Origin: Dipteronia dyeriana
Taxonomy: Eukaryota; Streptophyta; Magnoliopsida; Sapindales; Sapindaceae
Direction of reading: 5' to 3'
Assembly (NCBI GenBank): GCA_032871835.1
Contig: CM065296.1
Location: 19,447,501 to 19,511,500 of the forward strand
DNA length: 64,000 bases
Each line of letters opens with the position of its first letter. Position 1 is the stretch's first letter. The position numbers and the translations under genes are program-made. Positions 22,109-31,999 of this stretch are shown here, piece after piece. The notes under the pieces are model-generated. The model had not been told where the DNA came from. It saw only the letters and a list, made by a program, of their open reading frames with translations, and searched no databases.

Positions 22109-23140
22109 TTATCTGGTTCTTTTAATCACTTCAACTGGTTCTACTTTGGATTCATTTAAGTCCTCCCTTGGATCCAACTTGAATGATAAGGATTCTTTAC
22201 ACTGATTTGGCTGCATTATGGTGCACACCTGTTCAGCATCATTCTTGCCTTTGTATACTGACAGGTTTGCTCTTCTGGCCATCTCTTGGGATCCCTTGAC
22301 TATCCCGACCCCCTGCTCTGTCGGGAACTTGATCATTAATGCATAAATGGCGGTTACGGCCCTTGTTTTATTCAGGAATAGCCGACCCAATAATGCATTA
22401 TACGGCCAATTGTCTAAGTTAACTACCACGAAGTCGAGCAGGATAGTCCTCTGGCAAGGTGCTGTTCCAATCTTCACAGGCAGTTTTACCGTCTCGAGTG
22501 ACCTGACTTCTATCCCTCCAAACCCCCTTAATGGAGTATGGAAAGGCTGTAAATCTTTTCGTTCTAGCCTTAGCTGGTCATAGACGGCCACATTGAGGAT
22601 GTCTGCTGAACTCCCATTATCTATTAAAATTCTCCGGACTTTCCGATTGCCAATCCGGGCACTTATAACCAAGGCGTCATTAGGCCGAACATCGACGCCA
22701 TGGGAATCTGCCTCTGTAAAGACTATCGGGTCCCATCCTTCCTTCACCCTTTTCGGTTCTGGCTCAACCGAGTTTACGTCAAAGTTATTCCTTGCTTTTA
22801 TTGCTTCTCTGATTTCCTGAGTTCGTTCTCGGTTGCTTTTCTCGGTAGAGGGTCCTCCGTATATCGTATGTATTACCTGATTGGCCTCAGGACTGGGCCA
22901 TTGATTTCGTCCAGAGTGATCTGCCTTAACTTCTTTCTTAGTTTCTGATTTCTCATCTTTTTTTAAGATTACATCCCTCAAGTGCCCTTCCCGAATAAGA
23001 GTCTCTATGTAATCTCTGAGCTGGAAACACTTTGAAGTCTCATTCCCGGTTTCCTTATGAAATCTGCAATACTTGGTTGTATCTCTCTTGGCGAACTGAG
23101 ATTGTCGCCGCGGTTCTTGCACCATATTCTTTTCTTCCAA
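22109..23140 (-). CDS. G2 gag C-terminus plus aspartic protease
   Basis: An intact frame of 343 codons. Residues about 20-50 carry the Tat-type zinc-binding word YCRFHKETGNETSKC followed by LRDYIETLIREGHL. The protease lies at about residues 130-240: DALVISARIGNRKVRRILID, active-site DNGSSADIL (the Tat form of D-S/T-G-S), then FGGIEVRSLETVKLP and WPYNALLGR. It ends VIKRTR-stop, where G3 continues toward RT. Well preserved compared with the rest of the element. In an active element this part would be a domain of the Gag-Pol polyprotein, cutting it during particle maturation. Confidence 0.85.
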   Translation of the reverse strand: MEEKNMVQEPRRQSQFAKRDTTKYCRFHKETGNETSKCFQLRDYIETLIREGHLRDVILKKDEKSETKKEVKADHSGRNQWPSPEANQVIHTIYGGPSTEKSNRERTQEIREAIKARNNFDVNSVEPEPKRVKEGWDPIVFTEADSHGVDVRPNDALVISARIGNRKVRRILIDNGSSADILNVAVYDQLRLERKDLQPFHTPLRGFGGIEVRSLETVKLPVKIGTAPCQRTILLDFVVVNLDNWPYNALLGRLFLNKTRAVTAIYALMIKFPTEQGVGIVKGSQEMARRANLSVYKGKNDAEQVCTIMQPNQCKESLSFKLDPREDLNESKVEPVEVIKRTR

Positions 23141-24572
23141 GATGACTAAAATTTCTTCTTGTTTTTTCCACAGAGGGGTGTAATTGGTATATCTGCCTCG
23201 GTATTTCTCTGTGGACCGCTCGGCGTTGAACCCATTACCCCATCCTTATTTTTCTCCTTCTCGTTCCCTTTTAGCTTTCCTTTTTGATTCTGCCTATTGG
23301 ATTCAGCATCCTTCTGTTCAGGCTTTCCCCCGTGCGTATAGCTTTCTCCTGTAGCTAATTATTCTTCTTCGGCCAGTGCATATCCTCCTGCCATATCCAT
23401 CATGTCAGCATACCTAGTCAGCCGTGCTATTCTCAAATCAAAGGATAGCCGTCCATTCTGCAAATTATTGATGAATACAACGATTATGGCTTCATCGTTT
23501 GCATTGCCAATCTCTGATACCCCTTGGCCGAATCTCCCTAGATATTTCTTCAGTGACTCAGCTTTCCCTTGTTTTATTTTAGCAAGGTGAGCCACTGACT
23601 TTTTCCTGTGAATGTTACTCAGGAATTGCCTTGAGAAGCTCCTGCTTAATTCACTGAAACTCTTGATGCTTGCTGAAAGTAACCTTCCGAACCACCTCTA
23701 CCCCATGTCTCCCAGAGTTTGTGGGAAATTGAGACATAATAAGGGATCGTTGTGGGCATATTGGGCCATGGCGCTTTTATAGCATCTCACGTGCTCTTTC
23801 GGGTCCGTGTCTTTCTTAAACTGCTCCACGTGCAGCATCCTGAACCTTTCTGGGAAAAAGGTTCGTAAGATTTCCTTGGTAAATTGGCTGTCTGAGTCGT
23901 TATCAGATAAATCGTTATAACCATAACGTCTGACCAAGACATCCATCTGATGCCTATTGTTCTCGACTCCTTGAGTTAGGCTCTGGATCATGACATCTCT
24001 GTCCCCAACCGGGCTTCCTCGACGGTTGAACCGTTGGGTAACTGACATTCTTTCTGGCTCTTCACTTTGATGCCGAGTTTCTCGCACGACTCAGTAATGA
24101 CGTTTGTGATGAGGCCGATCGCTATCTTCTGATGACGACCGATCCCTGTACCGGCTATATTTACGGTGTCTAGTGCAGACTGTTTGATTGTGGTCCAGCC
24201 TCTGGTGATATTGTTCCTCTTCAAGAGTCTCTTGTCCAGCCGGGTTGATTGGGGAAGAGTTCCTTCTGGTTTCTAGCATAGTTATTCCTGGCCAACCACC
24301 ACCGAACGGAGCCTTACGGGTGGATGATTGGGAGTATGTGCTCCTGCAGCCAGTAGATCAATCCCTTCCCTCGCTGCGTCTGTCACCAATTGCTGCAGGG
24401 CCTCTTGGAAACGCATCGTAAGATCTCTGTTGGTTGGAGGAACTTGCTGGATCCCTGCCAGGTGTGCAGGCTGGTTTTCTGTGTTTGCTGCAGGATCTTG
24501 TGACGTGTTGCCAACATGGAAATTACCTGGTGATTTTTGGCCATTCCCTGAACTGTTTCTACTTCCTGCCAT
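23141..24572 (-). pseudogene. G2 gag, N-terminal and core region
   Basis: Starts MAGSRNSSGNGQK at 24572, the same start as G3 (48928). First frame to 24282, then frameshifts. The core (24087 to 23698, and 23595 to 23359) contains ERFRMLHVEQFKKDTDPKEH, MAQYAHNDPLLCLNFPQTL, KIKQGKAESLKKYLGRFGQG and FINNLQNGRLSFDLR, the Retrotrans_gag pattern of Tat elements. A stop replaces the usual W-x-R before 23698. Downstream it runs into the zinc-binding and protease frame at 23140. Confidence 0.85.
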
Positions 24573-24598
24573 TGCTTTTAACAAGTTCGGAGGTTCAA

Positions 24599-24618
24599 CC
24601 CTTCATTCTAGCGCCAAT
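24599..24618 (-). other. G2 primer binding site
   Basis: Immediately inside the 5' LTR the minus strand reads ATTGGCGCTAGAATGAAGGG. G3 has ATTGGCGCTAGAAGGAAGGG in the same position. TGGCGC is the usual start of the PBS in Tat/Athila elements; I do not name the tRNA. Confidence 0.7.
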
Positions 24619-25521
24619 TGTTGACGTCGATTTCTGGATTGTGTCAGAAAAACCAACAAGGATTGGATTTCGGCTATTAATTCAAAGAGAAAGAGATTCA
24701 GAGAGAGTAACGAAGACACAAGTTTTACGTGGTAAAACTCTGATGGTCGGAGAAACGTCCATGAGTGGTTGAAGGATCACCAAGCCAAAATCCACTATAA
24801 AAATCTGATGTTTACAAGCTCTCGATCTCTTTTTTTTTCTCTCTGTATTTTTCTGTTGCTTGTTGTGTATGTTATATTGCCTATATCTCTTTTGGAACGA
24901 GATTATGGGTCTATTTATATGTTTATAGAACCCTAATCTGCTTTGTACAAGTAATACATGATCTTTGTATTTAATTGTGATTCGGTTACTTGCTTGAGGT
25001 TGATTTGTCTTCTTTCTTGTTTTAGAGTATCTTATAGAAATCAAATAAGACTCTAGTAGTGCAGTTTTATTTGGACTTGTTTCCTTATAAGAATGTAGTC
25101 TTTGTAGCGAAATCAAGTTGTTTCCTGATTGAGGATTCTTCTAGCTCTGTATTCTGTTCTCTTTGGGATTTTTCCTGATGGATATCTTCGCGTATTTAAT
25201 TACTTAATCCGTGTGAATTAAGCACCAAGTTTCTTGTTCGGGTCGCATTTATCCCGAGTAAAAATAACACTGGTTGGTCTCGAGTAGATCCGTTTGAGCC
25301 CGAGTAGAAGATGCTTTTTGGTTAATCCCGAGTACTTTTAATCGATTCGGAGTAATTTAGTTGATCCCGAGTAGGTCTTACCATGCTACTGGTTTACTCG
25401 GGTTTTCTTCTCTTTAATGATGCCTCGTAGGTTATTCCCTGAGTGCCTATTTGGGTATCCACCTGGCAATTTTCTCCTTCCTGTTGATGACATGTATGCT
25501 TGGTAAAATTCACATACGACA
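24619..25521 (-). repeat. G2 5' LTR
   Basis: 903 bp, closely matching 16409-17310 with scattered substitutions and a few small indels. On the minus strand it begins TGTCGTATGTGAATT and ends ACGTCAACA (TG...CA). Confidence 0.93.
24911..24920 (-). promoter_or_regulatory. Candidate TATA box in G2 5' LTR
   Basis: The minus strand reads ATATAAATAG in the context ACATATAAATAGACCC. The same word lies in both G3 LTRs (48597-48605 and near 59623). Confidence 0.55.
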
Positions 25522-26151
25522 AGGGTGTTTGGTAAAATCGTTGGGAAGTGGTTTTGGTCACTTTTTGTTTCTCCCAACTGAGTTTTTGAGAAGCTACAAA
25601 TACATGCTTTTGGATTTTGGCTTCTGCTTTTAGAAAACGCGCTACAGTGATATTAAATGAAATTTTACTAACTTTCCAACTTTGTCCTTACCTTTAATGA
25701 AATTTAACAAAAAAATTTGGACTTATATTTTTATACAAAAAAAAATGTTGCCATAACTGTATAAAAAAATTGGGATAATTAATTCAATAAAAATGAAATT
25801 AAAAAAGAAAGTAGAATAAAATAAAGAAATTGGACTAATTAATTAAATAAAGTATAATAAAAAATGGAGCTAATTAATTCAATAAAGTACTATAGTTATA
25901 TAATACTTAACACTAAACACAAATAAACAATAAAAATGTAAAGTATAACACATTAGTACAATTTAGATGTCTATGTCCTTTTAGTAATTTTATATACTCA
26001 CGACACTTTTTATTTCAGTTTATTAAACACATTAAAATTGCTTTTAGTTCTTATAGCACTTTTGAAAATCAGTTTACCAAACACTCAGTTGATTCTTCCT
26101 ATAGCAATTTCAAAAGCAATTCCCCCCACAGCACAACAATACCAATCTGGA

Positions 26152-28596
26152 TCTTTGTTGGACAAATAGAAAAAGTTTTGAAACCTAATCAAATTGAAGA
26201 TTAGTGTATGAACAAGAAGTCGTTCACACACGTACAAGAAACTATTTTCAATAAAAATGATAGAGGTCGTTATGAAAATATTACAGAAACTAAAATATTT
26301 TCATCGAATTGAGGTCGGTTTTGTTTTATATAAACTTCTTCAGATCATAATATTAAAAAAAAAAAATCTTATTACTCGTAATTGTAGTTATTAATTAGGA
26401 ATAGTGAGGTCTGCCGTCTGCCGATGAACATTTCTCTCACCACGACAACCGTTAATCGCCCCATTCAAAAAAAGTTTGCAGCTGTCAGCCTGTCAGTTTC
26501 AAAAAAAAGTTGACTGTCGATGCGCCGACATCTCTGTTTGCGCTTTTGGTAGATATTGGACTGAAAGAGAAACTATGGTGGTGTTGGATTCAAAACGGAA
26601 GACAAGCCATTGTTTTCTCTTTCTAATCAGCTTCTGATTCCTTGTAATTCATTATCTAATCAAATCAAACCAAACCTAATAGTTTTTTCTCTTTTAACCT
26701 CAACATCTTCGTATGTTCTTCAATTAATGGTAATAAAACTTCAAGTAACATCTTAATTTCAACTAGGGATTTTTGCTCCTAAATCAACCCACGAAACCAA
26801 AAGTCACATCTTAATTTTTATTTCTTTTTATTTTGTTTTTCCGTTTTCTGGGTTAGATAAATGGTAGTCTCTCATTTGCTGATGAGAGCCTCCTCCATCA
26901 ACAGAGGAGGCTCGGCCACCTCCGTCGCTAAAGGAAGCAACATTGCGATGGATGGAGGATAGACCCTCCATTACGATAGAGGATCTGTTCCTCTTTGGAG
27001 GATGCCTCTATTGTCTCCTACGACAAGACTTTTCCCGAAGGCCACCATGACCACCGATCGGTTTCTTTATAGAACCGATCAGCTTTTCGTTTGTTAACTT
27101 TTTATGTTTTATAAATTTTTTTTTTTTTTAAAAAATTTGGCTACGTGACATAATGTAATGGATGTAATAACCGAGTATAATTTTATTTGATTTTTGTTGA
27201 ATGTTGGTATCACATGCAACTCTTATATTGGCTCTGTCTCACAAACATTACCTGTGAGACTCACAGGACCCAGAAGATTTTATCAGCCTTTACACCCTTT
27301 AATAAGCTCAACCACACAATACCATTTATATATTCTAGTATATAAATCTCGCCAACCCATCCTAATGGTTATATAAAGTAATGACAATATGAGCATTAAA
27401 TTAATTACTATTTTTTTATATTAAAATTTAATTCAATTATAATCTTTGGACAAATATTCTATCACCCTTTTTTTTTTTTTTAAGTAATACTATAATAGAT
27501 GATAAAGGTGATGCCAGATAAGATTTGGTTGGCCAATTATATTTTTTCACATAATCTAATATAGATACGCAAAAGATAATAAAAATAACTAAATACTGAC
27601 TTTTAACAATATTGTATTAACCTTTAAAAAAAAAAATTCCTTTGTATTGTAAGCCACATTAATAACTTGCATCTTATATTCTTCTTGATTTTATTTAAAT
27701 ATAATATTTTAATATTGTACAATTCATAATATAAATATGAGTTATTCTTGTGAGGGAAGTAGAAGTGTCAACAACCATTTTTTTGAAATGTAATTTTCAT
27801 AACTTTCTCTCTCTTTTGATGTTATTATTTTCAAATGATAGACTGACATCTTCATTGTAGAGTACTAATCTTAAATCTTTCATTTTATATGAAATATATA
27901 TGATTTTCTTATAGTTCTATATTTTATTTAATAATTTAGATCTGATATATATTATCTTCTATATGTTAGTTTTTTGTGTTCTTTATTGTGCTAATTGATA
28001 ATTTTCTTATTCATTGCATATCAAGGTATGCTATATGAATAGTAGAATTCTTTGAGAAGAAAGAGGAAAGTATTACATTTTCTTCAATTATTTGTCAAAT
28101 TTTTTTCTTTCTTTCTTTGATGATTTATATGGTTTTAGATATTTAATCAAAATATCTAAATATTAATTACAATCACGGTTTATATTATTCACTATCTTTC
28201 CGAAATGCTTAGTTATAAGACATATTTGTCATTACATTGGAACACACATGCATACACATAATATTACGATCGATAATTAATAGCGTTATTAATTTCTTTG
28301 TTAATTTATACAACCTAAATCAATTTCATTTCTTTTTTGTAATGTTTTTGGATTTATCATACAAATAGTATATCTTTGGAATTTCTCATAACTTCTATAA
28401 TAATCTATTTCAAAGAAACGATGTTACAAAACTCAACTTGACAATAAAAGAAGTAAAAAAATAAATAAATAAATTGAGATTATATATGGTAGCATGATCC
28501 TTTCAACTTGAGATTGTAAGTTTTTATTAATCAAACATTTTTTTTTCTTGTTGTTAATTTTTTACTAACTGTTCGTTCTGAAGTCTGCACTAAATT

Positions 28597-28636
<40 letters not shown>

Positions 28637-28682
28637 ATATTTTGTGTTTGGGTATTTTGAAATTATAATCTCAAAGCTCATC
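26152..28682. other. AT-rich intergenic DNA
   Basis: No supported gene. It has A/T runs throughout and a GC-richer island at about 26870-27070 with a strong hairpin. A (TA)n microsatellite lies at about 28599-28632, just upstream of the host-type gene. Confidence 0.5.
26886..26913. repeat. Perfect 10-bp stem hairpin
   Basis: GAGCCTCCTC, 8-base loop, GAGGAGGCTC. It sits in a GC-rich island within very AT-rich DNA. A second weaker inverted pair (GAGGAT/CCTC words) follows near 26960-27010. Confidence 0.6.
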
Positions 28683-30645
28683 ATGTCAATCAATAAAGCT
28701 GATTTGCGTGAAGGATCTGATGGTGAGACACTAGAATACGAGAAACAAACTAAGGTATATATATATTTTTTTTCATATTATTATGATTTGGATAACAAAA
28801 AAAAGAAAACGCAATCAAATTGGTTTATTAGAGGAACATCGAGTATTTACTTGGGATTAATGATTAAAGAGGTACAAATAATATATACACACACATACTC
28901 AAGTGTCAAACCGTGGTGGTGGATATTTCCCAAGGAAGAGTCCAACCACATTGACAAGAGACCTTATACATCTAAAAGCGGTTTTGATTTATATTAATCA
29001 AGGGAATTTCGACACATACTAATATACTATATGGTTGCATGTGGAAGTGCTTGTGTTGATTACGCTTTTGAGTAGAAGTGTGGAGACTCCAGTTCAAATG
29101 GTTTCAAAACAGTTTTTTTTTTTTTTAATATAAAATATTGGATGTGTCATCCAAAAATAAACAATATAAATTTCATTTTTCATTTTAATGAACTAAAAAG
29201 CTTGATCATTTCTTTAAGAGTATTTTTCTTCGCTTTCGACGAAGCATATAATTATATTTTATTTAGAATTTAAGGAAGATTATGACAATACCAAAAGCAT
29301 TTCCAAATAAATATATACCATCTATGAAAATTTTGGTCTGTTTATTAGGCAACTACAAATGGAAATATTGAATCTCATATTCAAACGGCTCAATGGGCAA
29401 ATAGGCATCCACAGAATCAGCTGGCCCTGATTAATTCTTCATCTCCCATTTTTGGGTACGTTTCTTTACTCATATGTTACATCATCTAATCAATCCGATG
29501 AAAATATAATAGTATATATATTGTTATTAAATATCTTTTGTAAAAAAATCAAATATTTTCTAAATGCTTCTTAAAAAAAAAATACTAATCTTTTATTTGC
29601 CCTTTAACTGCATCAACCAATAAGAGTGACACAAATAATTTAAAATATTTTTTATCTCTTCTAATGTTTCGTTAATCTATTTGTAAATTCCTTACTACAA
29701 TTATATGTATAAGACAAATTTTCTTTTATTCATAAAAATAGCTGTTTGGATATTGATTCTTAAACAACGAAATAGAATGCAAAATATGTTGGGTCCAGCT
29801 TTTGCATCACCCAACCTTCATCAAGGTGTTGGCTCTCATCAAGTGCAACTACTAAACAATCATGTTCCAATGGTAATTAATTATCAATATTTATTTGTTG
29901 TTCTTTATATATACTTTTGCATTTTACAATTTTCTTTTGTTTTTGTTTCTTTATTCAAATAGAGAATGGGAGCTCCCACAAGTTCTCCACTCTCATTTCA
30001 ACTGGAAGGCATGTCTTCTAGTAACCATAACAACCAGGTTTACTTTATTTTCTACCCTATTATTTTCTTTATTATGATGTTCTACATGAATATAGACATC
30101 TTAATTTGGGAAGTATTTTTGAGCCAATTAATAGAGATTTTGTATTTTTCTTAATTTATCCCTTTTACCTTTCACTACCTTTGAAATGCAATTATATATA
30201 GATATATATTCACTTTATAATTATTAGTACCCATAATAAAACTAACATCTATAAGTCTCCCTTTTATGATGCATGCATATATTCTTACTTAATTGTTTAA
30301 TTTATTTAATTATTGTTTTAAATGTAGATGACAATGAATTGGTTAGATAATATTTCACCAAGATCATATACTCATCAAGTTAATTGGATACCTCACGGAC
30401 AAAACTCTCCCATTCCGACTCCTCCTCAAGATATAAGGTATGATTTGAATCAATTCATTAGACTATTTTATTTTTCTTAATTAGTATTTTTATTATTAAA
30501 AACAAATTGTAGGTGTCCCAGAAACAGCCTTTATGATCCTATGTATGCAGCTATGGGGTTGCCTGTGGATCCTCATTTGAGAATGTTTCTTGCTAGACGT
30601 AATGCCGATAAGCCCTACCTATTTCCTCAGTTTCTACAAGTTTAA
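28683..30645 (+). CDS. Six-exon gene for a 197-residue protein of unknown family
   Basis: The best host-gene candidate. Exons 28683-28754, 29349-29455, 29776-29872, 29963-30037, 30328-30437 and 30513-30645 all have GT...AG borders. The reading phases fit throughout, giving 594 bases with no internal stop. The protein starts MSINKADLREGSDGETLEYE, then a Gln/Asn/Ser/Pro-rich middle (QTAQWANRHPQNQLALINSS, SSPLSFQLEGMSSSN), and a compact C-terminus with YDPMYAAMGLPVDPHLRMF followed by ARRNADKPYLFPQFLQV. No signal peptide or membrane segment is visible. Composition suggests a nuclear or regulatory protein. Intron 1 contains fragments resembling a single-repeat MYB (SHAQKYF) domain, so this may be the tail of a MYB-like gene. 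Exon joins are inferred from consensus only; further 5' exons are possible. Confidence 0.55.
28805..28985 (+). pseudogene. Possible degenerate MYB-like domain in intron 1
   Basis: The words EEHRVF with a preceding W (28827-28856), followed by LG, and then W-W-DISQ (about 28917-28940) follow the order of the SHAQKYF-class MYB repeat (W-x-EEHR-F-LGL ... DWR-IS). At least two single-base frame changes are needed, and no clear HAQKYF follows. Either a relic, sequencing noise, or chance. Confidence 0.2.
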
Positions 30646-31291
30646 ATTAATTAAATTCAGATGATTTTATTTTTTGTTTAAAAAGTTGGTATAAATTTGT
30701 CAAAAAGTTGGTATAAATTTATTTATACCAAAACATTTAAGAGATTTGAGTTTTTGCTAATTTGTATAAATAATGTTATTAACCCACGACTTTTCAATCT
30801 TACATGTATAGATATTCATATTAAGGTTTTAAAATCACGATGAATTTTATAGGAGATTGCTGTCAAATTATTAAAGAAATTCTTTAAGACTTATGTCTTG
30901 ACACATTTTCTTTCATGCAACAGGAAATAATGAAGACAAATAAGACTTGGGCTTGGTCTATTAGCTACACATTCTTATTTCATTTGACATCTTTGGAGAA
31001 ACAAAACTTTAAATATTATATCATAATAATGTCCTAGAAAAGGAATTGGCGGGATTTTAACTTTAATTTGTTTTATATTTTTTAGTGTATTTGAATGGGT
31101 TTCTGCTGCATACATATTTTCAATCCATGTTTGAATTGAAACTAGATTTTGTGAATTGTTTTACTTTGGAGCCATATTCTTCGAAGTTCAAAGGTGTGTT
31201 TTTGAGATTATATACATACATAGTGGAAATTGTGAGATATGTCACTTTTTTTATTGTGTGTTGTGATGATATTACTGGTTTAATAACTTAA
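30646..31291. other. AT-rich 3' flank of the host-type gene
   Basis: No coding sequence is supported. A short duplication (AAAAGTTGGTATAAATTT, twice near 30681-30722) follows the stop codon and is probably 3' untranslated or intergenic. Confidence 0.4.
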
Positions 31292-31639
31292 GTTTAAAAG
31301 TCACCTATTTGTGAATTACCCAAGTTGACCCTAAACTTTAATTTGTAAAAGGCAATTTTCTGAACTTGTCTGTATCTCCCCAAAAAAGTTGTTTGAAAAA
31401 CTTATATCTCTCTAAAAAAGTTATCTCGTTCCAGAATCTGCACAAAAAGGTAACAAATATTTAGGATCTCGTGTATTATATTTTCTGTTTTCATACATTT
31501 CAGATTTTTTGCATGCATTTCTTTGTTGTAAGAACATGTATGAACATTTAATAGATCCGAGCTCTTTCATGTGTGACTGACAATATTTAAAGAAGAATCG
31601 AGCTTATTTTATATTGGACCGAACTTTTATATATTTTGA

Positions 31640-31915
31640 AAAAAATGCTCGATAATATGAAGAATATTCTCGATCCTTTGAAAAAGTTCTCGATCCCTTG
31701 AAAAGGTTATCGATCCGTTGAAAAAGTTCTCAAACCCTTAAAAAAGTTGCCGATCCCTTACAAAAAGTTCTCGATCCCTTTTCTAAAATCTCTATCCTTT
31801 TGAAAATGTTCTCGATCCCTTATAAAAAAGCTTGATCCCTTTGAAAATCTTCTCAATTCCTTACAAAAAAGCTCGATCCCTAAGAAAATGTTCTCGCTCC
31901 CTTACACTTAAGAAA
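31640..31915 (+). repeat. 21-bp minisatellite, left side of the MULE
   Basis: About a dozen imperfect copies of a unit like GTTCTCGATCCCTTGAAAAA. It lies upstream of the mudrA-like gene. The same unit in the same orientation recurs at 38398-38975. Confidence 0.8.
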
Positions 31916-31999
31916 TATTTTTAATTCTTAATAATTGTAAAAGTAATTTATTTTTTTAATTTGTTAATAATGGTTTGTGATGATGATTTTCACAGAATA

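Larger units (their letters stand above)
16409..25521 (-). mobile_element. G2: Tat/Retand-like Ty3/gypsy element, internally deleted
   Basis: A complete element bounded by two similar LTRs and a perfect 5-bp target duplication AGGGT (16404-16408 and 25522-25526). Coding strand of gag-pol is minus. Order in element direction: 5' LTR (24619-25521), PBS, gag, protease, a 3-kb deletion of RT-RNase H-integrase, the last codons of integrase, a 91-bp tandem array, a gene on the opposite strand, PPT, 3' LTR (16409-17310). Clearly the same family as G3, with LTRs, gag, protease, array and antisense gene all alignable. The antisense gene and tandem repeats in the pol-LTR interval are known features of Retand-type Tat elements. 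Confidence 0.93.
16343..26151. mobile_element. Short inverted-repeat element (MITE-like), split by G2
   Basis: With 16409-25526 (G2 plus one copy of its target duplication) removed, about 690 bp remain. They start TCCAGTTTGGCATTG and end CAATACCAATCTGGA, giving inverted termini TCCAG(T/A)TTGG(C/T)ATTG. Flanks TCTTTGG (16336-16342) and TCTTTGT (26152-26158) are a near-perfect 7-bp duplication, compatible with an hAT-like element. The inner sequence has matching GTGTTTGGTAAA words at both ends in inverted orientation. No coding sequence. Confidence 0.55.

Noticed and set aside
28596..28997. A 133-codon open frame starting in the (TA)n run as a protein
   Set aside because: Its first codons are microsatellite and it reads through the probable intron 1 of the host-type gene; only 28683-28754 is kept as an exon.
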